The notes: generated by a model from the letters alone, not told the origin. Shown: positions 26,415-35,730, numbered from the stretch's first letter. The stretch is DNA of 52,564 nucleotides from Alphaproteobacteria bacterium (GCA_018969425.1 JAGWYJ010000020.1:1-52564); one strand, 5' to 3'. Numbers and translations are program-made.

Positions 26415-27640
26415 GGTCGGACGGGATCAGGGGCGAGCCGGCGGCCTTTCCGGGCCGCGCCTATGCTCTGGCCGCGCTGGGCTTTCATATCGCCTTCCTG
26501 CCTCTGTTCAACTTCGTCCTGCCCAGACGGGTCGAGGCTCTCTTCGGAGCAGAGGCCGGGGTCCGGCTCAGCGAGATCCTGATTATCGGCGCGATCACAG
26601 CGAGCCTCGCCAATATCGCGGCCGGCTGGATAGGCGACAGGATCATGAGAGTTCGGGGCAGCCGCCGGGAGCTTCTGGCCCTCAGCGCGATCCTGCTGTC
26701 GGGGACCTATGTCGGGTTTTCATTCGCCCGCAACGCTCTCGAGCTGACCGGAGCGATGATCGCATTCCAGATCGCCCTCAATCTGGGCCTCTCGCCCCTG
26801 AACGCCATGCTCGCCGACCAGGGCGCCGCAAGAGGACGGATGGCGGGCGTGCTGAACGCCGCCCTGCCCCTCTCGGCTCTGGCCGCCTCCGCTCTCGCCT
26901 TCATCTTTCCGACCGACACCTCGCTGGTCTTCTGGGCGATCGGCGGCCTGTCGCTGATCCTCATTCTTCCGCTCGCAACCCGCCCGACAACGCAGGCCGC
27001 AACCTCAGACGCCGCAGACCCGCCAACGGCTCCAGGTCCTGTTCCGAAAAGCACGAGAGCCGATCTCATTCTGCTCTGGCTGGCGCGGCTTCTGGTGCAG
27101 TTCGGCGCCGGATTTCTCCTCACCTACCTCTTCCTGTTTGTGTCGACCCCGTCCGGCGCAAACGCCCCCCTGACGGAGATTGAGGCCAGCCGGCTGGTCG
27201 GCTGGATGACCCTCTCCGGGGCGATTCTCGCTATCCTCGGCGCCATCGGGTCAGGTGGTCTCTCAGAAAATCTGGGGCGGAAAAAAACTCTGCTGATCGT
27301 CAGCGCCCTGCTCATCGCGGCGAGCCTCGCCCTGATCTCCGCCCGCGCGAACGGTCTCGTCCTGATTTCCGCCTTCGCGCTGTTTCAGTTTGCGCTGGCC
27401 TGCTTTCTTACCCTTCATACCGCTGCGACAGGCGAGATGCTTCTGGCGCACCCCGACCGGGGCGCTCTCCTTGGCCTCATGAACCTCTCCAACACCCTGC
27501 CTCTGATCGGCCTGCCGGGCCTGACGCTTCTGCTTCTGAATCGCGGGGAAGCCGACAGCCTTGGAGATGTTCTTGCGATCTGCGCGTTCGCCTCCGCCGC
27601 AGCCGCCCTCTGCCTCGCGCCGATCCGCCGGTTGCGATAG
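26411..27640 (+). CDS. MFS transporter coupled to the LacI gene
   Basis: The 409-residue protein has about 12 transmembrane helices in two halves joined by a polar linker near residues 190-215. GWIGDRIMRVRGSRRE is a typical MFS loop 2-3 motif, and GGLSENLGRKKTLLIV is the matching loop in the second half. It starts at GTG 26411, overlapping the LacI stop (GTGA), so the two are translationally coupled. It probably carries a sugar or oligosaccharide of the same locus. Export cannot be excluded. Confidence 0.88.
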   Translation: MRSDGIRGEPAAFPGRAYALAALGFHIAFLPLFNFVLPRRVEALFGAEAGVRLSEILIIGAITASLANIAAGWIGDRIMRVRGSRRELLALSAILLSGTYVGFSFARNALELTGAMIAFQIALNLGLSPLNAMLADQGAARGRMAGVLNAALPLSALAASALAFIFPTDTSLVFWAIGGLSLILILPLATRPTTQAATSDAADPPTAPGPVPKSTRADLILLWLARLLVQFGAGFLLTYLFLFVSTPSGANAPLTEIEASRLVGWMTLSGAILAILGAIGSGGLSENLGRKKTLLIVSALLIAASLALISARANGLVLISAFALFQFALACFLTLHTAATGEMLLAHPDRGALLGLMNLSNTLPLIGLPGLTLLLLNRGEADSLGDVLAICAFASAAAALCLAPIRRLR

Positions 27641-27659
27641 ACGAGGAGCGCAACGTCGA

Positions 27660-29432
27660 TCAGATCAGTCCGCGGGCCAGCCAGGGATCATCCTTGGGCG
27701 GAGGCGCCTCTCCTTCCTCCGCGAGGGTGAGCAGCGTTGCGAACGCCTCGTTCTGAGAGAGGAACACCCGCCCCGTCAGACCAGACAGGAAGTCTGAACG
27801 CTTCAGAGCGTCCATCACCGGACCCTTGACCTCGGACAGATGGAGGCGGACGCCGCCATCGCCGAGCCGATGATTGATCGTCTCGAGACTTTCGAGGGCC
27901 GAGGCGTCAACACCGTTCACGGCGGAGCACATCAGGACGAGATGCCTGAGTTTTGGGTGCTCTGCGACCTGCTCAAGAATGAACTCCTCAAGCCAGCGCG
28001 CATTGAGATAATTCAGCCCCTCGTCGATGCGCACCGTCAGAATGCGAGGGTCCGTGACCACCTGATGCCGCTTCACATTGCGGAAGTGCTCAGTCCCGGG
28101 AATTCGTCCGACCACCGCCGCATGGGGGCGCGAGGTTCGCCATAGCAGCAGACCGAGGCTGGCGAGGACGCCAATGACGACACCGGTCTCAACGCCAAGG
28201 ATCAGCGTCGACGCAAGCGTCGCCAGCATCGCTGCGAAATCCGTTCTGGAGAATCTCCAGAGCCGTCGCAGCGATCCGACATCGATCAGGCTGAGCACCG
28301 CCACAATGATCGTGGCGGCGAGCGCCGCGACCGGCAGGCTCGCCAGCAACGGGGTCAGGAACAGAGCCGCCAGAAGAATTCCGACAGCCGTAAAGGCGCC
28401 GGCGGCCGGGGTTTCTGCGCCCGCATCGAAGTTGACAACGGATCGCGCGAACCCTCCCGTCACCGGATACCCGCCGGTAAACGCCGCCGCGAGGTTCGCC
28501 GCTCCAAGACCAATGAGTTCCTGATCCGGACGGATCCGCTGACGGCGGCGCGCAGCCAGGGTCTGAGCCACGGAGAGCGATTCCACAAAGCCGATAATGC
28601 TGATCAGCAGCGCGGGCACGAACAGTCGGGACCAAAGGGTCGGATCGAACACCGGCAGCGTCAGTGGAGGAAGACCGCGAGGGATGTCCCCGACCACCTT
28701 CACGCCCGCCTGATCGAGGGCCAGGACGCTGACGGCAAGGGTCGAGGCGATGACCGCCAGAATGGGACCCGTCCGCGCCAGAAGGTCGGCCGGCCTCCGG
28801 GCGAGGCCGAAGCGCACCAGCAGCGGCCTTGCGCCCTTGCGAACCCAGAGAAGAAAGATAAGCGCGGCGCCCCCGATCAGGGCCGTTGGGAGGTGAACGG
28901 ACGGCAGAGCGCGAAGAAGGGCCAGCGCCTGCTCTGGCGGCGTTTCGCCCTGAGCTCTCACGCCCAGCAGCGCGCCCAGCTGACTGACCGCAATGATGAG
29001 ACAGCTCGCAGTGATGAACCCGGTCACGACCGGATGGGCGAGAAGATTAGCGAGGAAGCCCAGACGCAGAACGCCCATCGCGAGAAGAATCAGACCGGAG
29101 AGCAGGGCCAGAATGAGCGCTGCGGCGATGAACTCCGGACTTCCGGGCCGTCCGATCTCGCCTGCCGCCGAGAGGGTCATCAGGGAAATGACGGCTACGG
29201 GTCCCACAGCCAGGGCGCGACTGGTTCCGAACAGGGCGTAGGCGATAATCGGCAGGATGGAGGCGTAAAGGCCCGCTTCCGGAGGAAGGCCGGCGAGCAT
29301 GGCGTAGGCGAGACTCTGAGGGATGAGCATGACGGTGACGATCAGGGCGGCCAGAGCGTCGCTTACCAATATGGACCGGTCGTAGGAGCGCATCCATGAA
29401 AGGCAGGGCGCGAGATCAGACAGACGCGACAT
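27660..29432 (-). CDS. SulP-family anion transporter with STAS domain
   Basis: The 590-residue protein has the SulP transport domain (DALAALIVTVMLIPQSLAYAMLAGLPPEAGLYASI is the diagnostic opening, and QELIGLGAANLAAAFTGGYPVTGGFARSVVN another family landmark). About 14 helices are followed by a cytoplasmic STAS domain from about residue 460 on (ILTVRIDEGLNYLNARWLEE, VNGVDASALESLE). SulP proteins carry sulfate, bicarbonate or other anions. The start ATG at 29432 matches the family N-terminus and has GGGGAACG upstream. It follows the MBL persulfide-type gene on the same strand, which hints at a role in sulfur-anion transport. Confidence 0.93.
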   Translation of the reverse strand: MSRLSDLAPCLSWMRSYDRSILVSDALAALIVTVMLIPQSLAYAMLAGLPPEAGLYASILPIIAYALFGTSRALAVGPVAVISLMTLSAAGEIGRPGSPEFIAAALILALLSGLILLAMGVLRLGFLANLLAHPVVTGFITASCLIIAVSQLGALLGVRAQGETPPEQALALLRALPSVHLPTALIGGAALIFLLWVRKGARPLLVRFGLARRPADLLARTGPILAVIASTLAVSVLALDQAGVKVVGDIPRGLPPLTLPVFDPTLWSRLFVPALLISIIGFVESLSVAQTLAARRRQRIRPDQELIGLGAANLAAAFTGGYPVTGGFARSVVNFDAGAETPAAGAFTAVGILLAALFLTPLLASLPVAALAATIIVAVLSLIDVGSLRRLWRFSRTDFAAMLATLASTLILGVETGVVIGVLASLGLLLWRTSRPHAAVVGRIPGTEHFRNVKRHQVVTDPRILTVRIDEGLNYLNARWLEEFILEQVAEHPKLRHLVLMCSAVNGVDASALESLETINHRLGDGGVRLHLSEVKGPVMDALKRSDFLSGLTGRVFLSQNEAFATLLTLAEEGEAPPPKDDPWLARGLI

Positions 29433-29570
29433 GATCGACGTTCCCCGCAAATTTCTGACACAACCGGCCTCAGACCCCGCGCACACAGGGAGTTGCGAGG
29501 CGTTCAAGACAGTCCCGCGTCGCCCTCAGACCTCGCGGACTGATCGATTTATCTCCCTGCAGAGCGCCGG

Positions 29571-30497
29571 TTACAATCGATCAATGGGCAGTTTGAGGTA
29601 GCTGAAGCCGTCGCTCTCCGGCTCCGGCATGCGGCCGGCCCGGATATTCACCTGAATGGACGGCAGGAGCAGGCGCGGCATGCCCAGACTCGCATCCCTG
29701 GTTCGTCTCATGGTCACGAACGCCTCCTCCGTTATCCCCTCCCGAACATGGATATTCGAGGTCCGCTGATCCCCGATCGTCGTCTCGACAATGAAGGCCT
29801 CGCGGCCAGGGGCCTTGTAGTCGTGACAGAGAAAGACCCGGGTCTCATCCGGAAGGAACATGAGACGGCGGATGGAGCGATAGAGACGCGCCGCATCGCC
29901 TCCGGGAAAGTCCGCGCGCGCCGTCCCGTAATCCGGCATAAACATCGTGTCGCCCACAAAGAGCGCGTCACCTATCAGATAGGCCATATCGGCCGGCGTA
30001 TGACCGGGGACGAAGATCGCCATCGCCGGCAAGGATCCCATACTGAAACGCTCACCGTCAGAGAAGAGATGATCGAACTGCGATCCGTCACGTCGGAAGG
30101 CCTCGTCCTCATTGAAGACCTCCGCGAAAACGGACTGCACGGCGCTGATGTGGGACCCGATGGCGATGCGTCCGCCAAGGCGCGCCTGAAGATAGGGCGC
30201 AGCAGACAGATGATCGGCGTGGGCGTGGGTTTCCAGTATCCATTCGACAGAAAGTCCCATGTCGCGGACATAGGCGATCATGTCATCGGCCGAGGCCCTG
30301 GACGTTCGCCCCGAGGGCTGATCGAAGTTGAGGACGCTGTCGATGATCGCCGCCCGTGATGTCGAAGGGTCCGAGACGACATAACTGGCGGTGAACGTTT
30401 CCTCGTCGAAAAACCATTTCACGACCGGGCGCGCCGCCTCACCGCGGATCGCTCCCCTCGCCTGCTCGAACGCCCGGGCGATGACTTCATCCGACAT
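29571..30497 (-). CDS. MBL-fold protein, persulfide dioxygenase / Blh type
   Basis: This 308-residue metallo-beta-lactamase-fold protein resembles Blh and ETHE1-like persulfide dioxygenases, which oxidise glutathione persulfide. ETHAHADHLSAAPYLQARLGG carries the HxHxDH metal motif, FVPGHTPADMAYLIGDALFVGDTMF supplies a His and the bridging Asp, and VFLCHDYKAPGREAF the final His. The ATG at 30497 has a strong AAGGAG eight bases upstream. The longer open frame has no such site. A palindrome and promoter-like boxes precede it, and a SulP transporter follows, which fits removal of sulfide-derived sulfur and export of the product. Confidence 0.88.
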   Translation of the reverse strand: MSDEVIARAFEQARGAIRGEAARPVVKWFFDEETFTASYVVSDPSTSRAAIIDSVLNFDQPSGRTSRASADDMIAYVRDMGLSVEWILETHAHADHLSAAPYLQARLGGRIAIGSHISAVQSVFAEVFNEDEAFRRDGSQFDHLFSDGERFSMGSLPAMAIFVPGHTPADMAYLIGDALFVGDTMFMPDYGTARADFPGGDAARLYRSIRRLMFLPDETRVFLCHDYKAPGREAFIVETTIGDQRTSNIHVREGITEEAFVTMRRTRDASLGMPRLLLPSIQVNIRAGRMPEPESDGFSYLKLPIDRL

Positions 30498-30603
30498 CTT
30501 AATCTCCTTATTCGTCTCAGGCTCCGAACACCCCGCCTGAGCGACAGTCGACCGTGGCCGCACCGAAGCCGCCAAAAGAAGACGGGGCGACCTGATGACG
30601 GTC

Positions 30604-30636
30604 ATTAAATTAGCAAAATCTTATATAATGAGTCAA
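30604..30636 (-). promoter_or_regulatory. Promoter with overlapping operator for the Blh-type gene
   Basis: On the minus strand TTGACT (30636-30631) and TAATTT (30612-30607) stand 18 bases apart. The inverted repeat ATTATATAAG-N6-CTAATTTAAT (30629-30604, arms agreeing at eight of ten) covers the spacer and -10 box. AT-rich palindromes of this kind are used by ArsR-family sulfide sensors such as BigR, but no such regulator gene is in the window. Confidence 0.45.
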
Positions 30637-30778
30637 GTCCTCAACAGGGACCGAGCCGCGAGGCCGGAGGCGGGAGCTCTATCCCTGGTCAGCCGGCCTC
30701 ACGATGACGCTATCGCGCGTGACTTGACCCGAGGCCGGATTACGGCGACCGATTAGGGCGCCGCCCGAAGGACGCTTC

Positions 30779-32332
30779 ATGACGGATACAGCGCCTGCAT
30801 CATCCCGTTCATCGCTTCTGAAGCGTGCGGCCGGACTGCTTCTGGCCCTTGGCGTTCTGGCCCTTCCCGACGGGATCGGTCCGCCTGGAGAGGCGAAATT
30901 TGTGCTCGCCCTCCTGGTTCTGATGGCGGTCTGGTGGATTACTGAGGCCATACCGCTTGCCATCACCGCCCTTCTCCCGATCATCGCTCTGCCGATCCTG
31001 GCCATACCGATAGCCGTCGATGAACGAGGACGCCTCAGCTGCACGCAGGCGATATGCGCAACTGCAGACGGGACGACGCCGGAAGCCGATCGCCTTCTGA
31101 CCCTTGCCGATCTTGGGGCGTGGTATTCTCATCCCATCGTGCTCCTTTATATTGGCGGGTTCCTTCTTGGCATCGCCATCGAGCGCTCCGGGCTGTCCCG
31201 ACGCATAGCCCTCAGCATCGTCGCCCGTGCGGGGGACGACCCCCGTCTGATCCTCGCTGCGTTCATCGCCGCTGCGGGCTTCATCTCGATGTGGATCTCG
31301 AACACCTCAACCTCCCTGATCCTGACGCCTCTGGCGCTATCGCTGGCGACCGGCGTCGGGGCGGGGGGCGGGCGCTTCGCCTCCTCCCTCGTCCTCAGCA
31401 TCGCCTGGGCCGCAACCATCGGAGGGCTGGCGACGCCGATCGGCACCCCCACAAACGCCATCGCCCTGTCCCAGCTCCGCAGCGCAGGCATCGAGGTCTC
31501 GTTTCTCCAGTGGATGTCCATCGGCGTTCCTGTGGTCCTGATCCTCCTGCCCACCGCCTGGCTGATCCTCTCTCGCGGACTGGCGGCGGAGACTGGCCCC
31601 GGAGGCGGCGTTCGCACCCGGGTGCGTTCAGAGCTGGACGCCCTTGGCCCCGTTAGTTCATGGGAGAAGCGCACCGCCCTCGTCTTCCTTCTAACTGCCG
31701 GGCTCTGGGTCTCCTCCAGCTTCATAGCGGAAACGCTGGGTCCGGTTCTGACCGGCGCCCGGATGGATCCGGGGCATGTCGACACGATGATCGCCACCCT
31801 CGCCGGTTTGCTGTTTTTCCTCGTTCCAGCCGGAGGCGGGAAGGATCGATCCATCCTGACCTGGACAGACGCCCGGGATCTGCCCTGGGAGATCCTTCTT
31901 CTCTTCGGGGGAGGCATGGCGTTAGCCGGGGGAGCTGAGCTTTCCGGTCTGTCCGCGTGGCTCGCTCACGCTCTCGACGGACTTGGCGGCCTTCATCCGG
32001 CCCTGGTGATCCTGATCGTCGGGGCGCTCGTCATCATGATCACGGAGTTCGCCTCCAACATCGCAACCATCTCGATCATGGGACCTGTCCTTCTCGCGCT
32101 CGCCGCGGGCTCGAACACTTTGTCGGTCGCAAGTTTCATTATCCCCGCCGCTATGGCGGCGAGCATGGGCTTTGCGATGCCGGTGGGGTCTGGCTCCAAC
32201 GCGATCGCGTACGGCACAGGACAGGTTCCGATGGGTCGTATGATCCGGCTGGGCCTCGTGTTCAACGTGTGCTGCCTGATGGCGCTCACAGTCCTCGCCC
32301 TGACCCTCTTTCCAATGGCTTTCACGAGCTAG
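30779..32332 (+). CDS. SLC13/DASS-type anion or dicarboxylate permease
   Basis: This is a 517-residue multi-helix protein of the divalent anion:sodium symporter family. FISMWISNTSTSLILTPLALSL is the first SNT-type sodium site, LVIMITEFASNIATISIMGPVLLALA and AASMGFAMPVGSGSNAIAYGTGQVPMGRM the second-half counterparts. Substrates in the family are C4-dicarboxylates, citrate or sulfate. It is divergent from the Blh-type gene across a 281-base gap. Because of the sulfur neighbours, sulfate is possible, but the sequence does not decide this. Confidence 0.92.
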   Translation: MTDTAPASSRSSLLKRAAGLLLALGVLALPDGIGPPGEAKFVLALLVLMAVWWITEAIPLAITALLPIIALPILAIPIAVDERGRLSCTQAICATADGTTPEADRLLTLADLGAWYSHPIVLLYIGGFLLGIAIERSGLSRRIALSIVARAGDDPRLILAAFIAAAGFISMWISNTSTSLILTPLALSLATGVGAGGGRFASSLVLSIAWAATIGGLATPIGTPTNAIALSQLRSAGIEVSFLQWMSIGVPVVLILLPTAWLILSRGLAAETGPGGGVRTRVRSELDALGPVSSWEKRTALVFLLTAGLWVSSSFIAETLGPVLTGARMDPGHVDTMIATLAGLLFFLVPAGGGKDRSILTWTDARDLPWEILLLFGGGMALAGGAELSGLSAWLAHALDGLGGLHPALVILIVGALVIMITEFASNIATISIMGPVLLALAAGSNTLSVASFIIPAAMAASMGFAMPVGSGSNAIAYGTGQVPMGRMIRLGLVFNVCCLMALTVLALTLFPMAFTS

Positions 32333-32342
32333 GCGGCACAGG

Positions 32343-32669
32343 TCAGGCGAGCCGGCTCCAGGCGTCCAGACGAGGGTTGGGATCTCCGAGGCTGAAGACA
32401 AATCGATCCGGACGCACCTGCACCGCGTTTCACTCGCGCTCCTCAAGCCAGCTCGCAATCTCATCGCGAAATCCGTCCATAAGCGGATCGCCGAGATAGA
32501 TCGTCCTCAGGCCGGCCTCCATCGAATCCACGGACGACCCTGAACGCGACGACAGCCAGGCCCCCGATCTGAGGGCGTCAGCCAGACGCCGGAAGGGGTC
32601 CCTGCAGCATCCTTCACGACAGGGGAGGCGGCAGTCCAGACGATGTCTGCGCTCAAGCTGAAGCCGATC
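32343..32669 (-). pseudogene. Remnant of a FAD-dependent monooxygenase C-terminus
   Basis: One minus-strand frame is open from 32669 to a TGA at 32345-32343, except for an in-frame TGA at 32432-32430. Read through, it gives DPFRRLADALRSGAWLSSRS, then GFRDEIASWLEERE, the stop, and NAVQVRPDRFVFSLGDP. The last part is the VRPDR-YVF motif that closes the thioredoxin-like C-terminal domain of aromatic-ring hydroxylases such as MhpA and TfdB relatives. The segment before the stop fits the rest of that domain. There is no start codon, no FAD-binding domain and a stop directly upstream (TAA at 32672-32670), so only about 108 codons of a gene of about 500 remain. Confidence 0.7.
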
Positions 32670-32823
32670 TTAACTAATTGACACTTTCGTGACATATTTA
32701 ATAAGTTTTAGATACAGTTATTTGTCAGTTTTATTTATTGTTGACTTAATTTGAGTCGCTCGCCATCCGGACGCTGAATTTCGCAATCCCTGAACCTGAG
32801 GTTCGGACATGATGGAGACGAGC
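32670..32823 (+). promoter_or_regulatory. AT-rich region upstream of the third TonB receptor
   Basis: The first 90 bases of this gap are much more AT-rich than the rest of the window and include TTGACA (32678-32683) and TTGACT (32741-32746), with TATTTAATAAG between. Together they likely hold the receptor promoter. The exact -10 box is unclear. The AT-rich tract begins exactly where the decayed monooxygenase ends. Confidence 0.4.
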
Positions 32824-35268
32824 ATGAGATCGACAATCAGCTGGACTGTTCTGCTCGCCGCGGCGGCATTACCGGCGTTCGCTGAGGATACAACCCCGGC
32901 CGCTGGAGCCGCCGGTCCGGAGGTCGTCACCGTCACAGGATCTCGAACCGCTCCCCGCTCTGCGCTCGATAGCCTGGAGCCGATCGACGTCATCTCGAGA
33001 GAAGCTATCGAATCGACGTCCTCCGCCGAGCTGGTCGAGACCCTCGCAGCACTCGTTCCCTCATTCAGCGTTCAGACCCTTCCCGCCCTCGATGCGACGA
33101 TTTTTGTTCGGCCTGCCCAGTTGAGAAACCTGTCTCCAGACCAGACTCTGGTTCTGCTCAACGGCAAGAGGCTTCATCGATCCGCGATGATGATGAACCC
33201 GAGCTATGGCCGGGCCTTTCAGGCTCCGGATCTCGATCAGATTCCCGGGATGGCCCTCAGCTCGATCGATGTCCTGCGTGACGGCGCCTCGGCTCTTTAT
33301 GGGTCCGACGCCATCGCCGGAGTGATCAATCTCAATCTCGACAATAGCGCGGGCTTCCGGGCATTCACACAATATGGCGAGCACAGGCAGGGCGATGGCG
33401 AGGGTACCCGAACAGGCGCGCGCCTCGGGTACAATGACGGCGCCTCTTTCATAGCTGTGTCAGGAGAGTACTCAGAGATCGGGCCCACCGCCCGATCGCA
33501 GCCGTCGCTGGCGGTGAAACAGTCCCGCGCCGCTTTCCCGAACGTCTTCTTTCCTGATCCAGAGATCCGCTGGGGCAAACCCTCGCGAGAGGCGCTGCGC
33601 CTGGCGGTGACCGCCGGTTTGAAGGCTGGCGAGTTCGATCTTTATGCGTTTGGCACCTATGGCGAAGGATCCGGAATCGGCGACTTCAACTATCGTGGCC
33701 CTGCTGGCCCCTTCGCCTCACTCTTCGCGGACAGCTCCAAATTCCCCGGATACAATCTCAAGCAGATCTATCCGGCGGGGTTCACTCCCTACTTCAAGAG
33801 CGAGGATCAGGACGTCAACCTGACTGCAGGAGCGCGACGCGAGTTTTCCGGCGGCCTTAAGTTCGATGCGAGCGTTTCCTACGGACGCAATGCTATCGAC
33901 TACTCCATGAAGAATTCAATCAACGCATCGCTCGGGCCCAATAGTCCGCGATCCTTCTATGATGGCGGCGTCGAACAGGAAGAGATTTCCGCAAACGCCG
34001 ACGCATCCTTGCCCGTCTCTCTGTCCTTCCTGGCCGAGCCCGCCGTCGTCGCCTTCGGCGCGGAGGCCCGCAATGAGACCTTTTCAATCACTCCGGGAGA
34101 TCCGGCGTCCTATGCCATCGGGCCCGGGGCGCCGCAGTTCGCCTGCTGCTCGGCCGGCTTCCCGGGCTTCACTCCAGCCGTCTCCGGTGAATGGTCTCAG
34201 GACAGCCTCGCCGTTTACGCAGACATCCTCATCAAGCCGGTTGAGAGCTGGTCGATCGACGGCGCAGTCCGTTTCGAGGACTTCTCGACTTTTGGAAGTT
34301 CGACCACCTACAAACTCTCGTCACGCCTCGAGCTGACCCAGGATCTCGCCCTGCGCGGCGCCGCCTCAACAGGCTTCCGAGCGCCAACCCCGGCTCAGTC
34401 CTACAGCGAGGGACTTTCGCAGTTTCTGTCCAACACCACGCTGCAGATCACGACCGCAGGACGGTTCAAACCGACTGGACCGGTCGCGAACCTCATGAAC
34501 CAGAGACCGAACGTCGCCATTCGTCCACTCGTCCCGGAGGAATCACGCAACCTGTCCCTGGGGGTCGTCTGGACACCGGCCTTTGGACTCCAGGTTACCC
34601 TCGACGCCTACCGGATCGAGATCGACAATCGCCTGAACACCACCACCACCTATGTGCTGACTGCGGCTGAAACCGCTGCGCTGAATGCGCTGAACATTCC
34701 CAATGTTCAGGCTATTTCCCAGGCCAACTTCCTGCAGAATGACTATGACACCGTCACGGAGGGGTTTGATCTGATCGTCAGTCGCGATCAGTCCATCGGA
34801 GACGGCGTCCTGTCTCTGACCGGCGCCTTCAGTCACATCGAGGAATCGATCACAGGGGGATCCCGAACCCTCAACCCTTATTCGCGCCAGATCGCAGAGG
34901 ACGCGCTGCCGGAGGATCGCGCTACGCTTTCGGCGACCTACAAGATAGGTCCTGTCGAACTCGGAGGTCGTATGCGTTATTACGGAGAGTGGTCCGACTT
35001 CCAGGACAGCTTTCCAAACAACGCCGCGCCCGGCACGGCCTATCCCACCTACAATCCGCAGGTCTTCCGGGCAATGTCGTTTGTCGACGTTTCTGCGAGT
35101 TATCGTCTGACCGAGCGGCTCCGGCTGACGGCTGGCGCTGATAACGTTTTCGACACCTATCCGGACAAGGCGCGCTGGCAGACTTTCAGAGGCCTCGTCT
35201 ATTCGCGCAATGCCCCCTATAGCACGGACGGCGCCTATTACTTCGTTCGCGCAGACGTCAACTTCTGA
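32824..35268 (+). CDS. TonB-dependent receptor, third of three
   Basis: The 814-residue receptor has a signal peptide ending at AFAE, a TonB-box-like EVVTVTGSR, and plug segments AELVETLAALVPSFSVQTL, DQTLVLLNGKRLHRSAM and IDVLRDGASALYGSDAIAGVIN. A barrel follows and ends in YYFVRADVNF. The plug matches the siderophore/vitamin-type receptor group with RDGASALYGSDAIAG. The ATG at 32824 has GGAG six bases upstream. An earlier ATG at 32809 is possible. No ligand-processing gene is adjacent except the dead monooxygenase upstream. Confidence 0.94.
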   Translation: MRSTISWTVLLAAAALPAFAEDTTPAAGAAGPEVVTVTGSRTAPRSALDSLEPIDVISREAIESTSSAELVETLAALVPSFSVQTLPALDATIFVRPAQLRNLSPDQTLVLLNGKRLHRSAMMMNPSYGRAFQAPDLDQIPGMALSSIDVLRDGASALYGSDAIAGVINLNLDNSAGFRAFTQYGEHRQGDGEGTRTGARLGYNDGASFIAVSGEYSEIGPTARSQPSLAVKQSRAAFPNVFFPDPEIRWGKPSREALRLAVTAGLKAGEFDLYAFGTYGEGSGIGDFNYRGPAGPFASLFADSSKFPGYNLKQIYPAGFTPYFKSEDQDVNLTAGARREFSGGLKFDASVSYGRNAIDYSMKNSINASLGPNSPRSFYDGGVEQEEISANADASLPVSLSFLAEPAVVAFGAEARNETFSITPGDPASYAIGPGAPQFACCSAGFPGFTPAVSGEWSQDSLAVYADILIKPVESWSIDGAVRFEDFSTFGSSTTYKLSSRLELTQDLALRGAASTGFRAPTPAQSYSEGLSQFLSNTTLQITTAGRFKPTGPVANLMNQRPNVAIRPLVPEESRNLSLGVVWTPAFGLQVTLDAYRIEIDNRLNTTTTYVLTAAETAALNALNIPNVQAISQANFLQNDYDTVTEGFDLIVSRDQSIGDGVLSLTGAFSHIEESITGGSRTLNPYSRQIAEDALPEDRATLSATYKIGPVELGGRMRYYGEWSDFQDSFPNNAAPGTAYPTYNPQVFRAMSFVDVSASYRLTERLRLTAGADNVFDTYPDKARWQTFRGLVYSRNAPYSTDGAYYFVRADVNF

Positions 35269-35284
35269 GACAGTCATTTCCTGG

Positions 35285-35314
35285 GATGCGGGGTTGGCTC
35301 GCCGACCCCGCATC
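35285..35314 (+). terminator. Strong hairpin after the third TonB receptor
   Basis: GATGCGGGGTTGG pairs with CCGACCCCGCATC around a CTCG loop, giving a 13-bp stem with one G-T pair. It starts 17 bases after the receptor stop. No T-run follows, so it may stop transcription with Rho or protect the RNA end. Confidence 0.65.
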
Positions 35315-35430
35315 TGTCTCAGTCACCCCGGTCAGAGTGAGCAGGCGAAGCTGCCTTCTGAACGGGCGATGCAAGGCGTGTGGGGCCCGTCTCCGAATAC
35401 CCTGCACCTTCGCGACAGAGGATAGCAGCC

Positions 35431-35730
35431 ATGTCGAAGCCAATTCTCACCCTATCTCACCTCACCCTTAGCCCCGCCGTCGTCCTCGCAGCAGGGTGCG
35501 ACGAAGCCCCGCTCGTCCTCGATCCGGCCTACGTCAGCGCCCTGATGGGCGCAGCAGGCGTGGTTATGGTCATCATCGTAATGTCGGCTATCACAACTGC
35601 TCTGGACTCCCGAAGGTCACGCCTCATGGAGACTGAAATCGGGGAGGCTCTGAGGGAGACGGTGAGCCATGAGGGGGAGACCCTCCAGGGTTATGCTGAG
35701 AGAACCTCAGGAGGAAATAAGAGATCATAA
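35431..35730 (+). CDS. Small lipoprotein-like membrane protein, unknown
   Basis: The 99-residue product starts with a hydrophobic stretch ending in VVLAAGCDEAP, which reads as a lipobox. A second hydrophobic segment MGAAGVVMVIIVMSAITTAL and a charged C-terminal tail (about 40 residues) follow. I do not recognise the family. The ATG at 35431 is preceded by GAGGATAGC. A longer frame from 35380 adds no sensible sequence. It stands alone between a terminator-like hairpin and a 344-base gene-free stretch. Confidence 0.6.
   Translation: MSKPILTLSHLTLSPAVVLAAGCDEAPLVLDPAYVSALMGAAGVVMVIIVMSAITTALDSRRSRLMETEIGEALRETVSHEGETLQGYAERTSGGNKRS

Noticed and set aside
32507-32695. LysR-type remnant in the frame with ADIVWTAASPVV
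   Set aside because: It looked like a LysR ligand-domain strand, but a frame shifted by one explains the whole region as an FAD monooxygenase end with the VRPDR motif.
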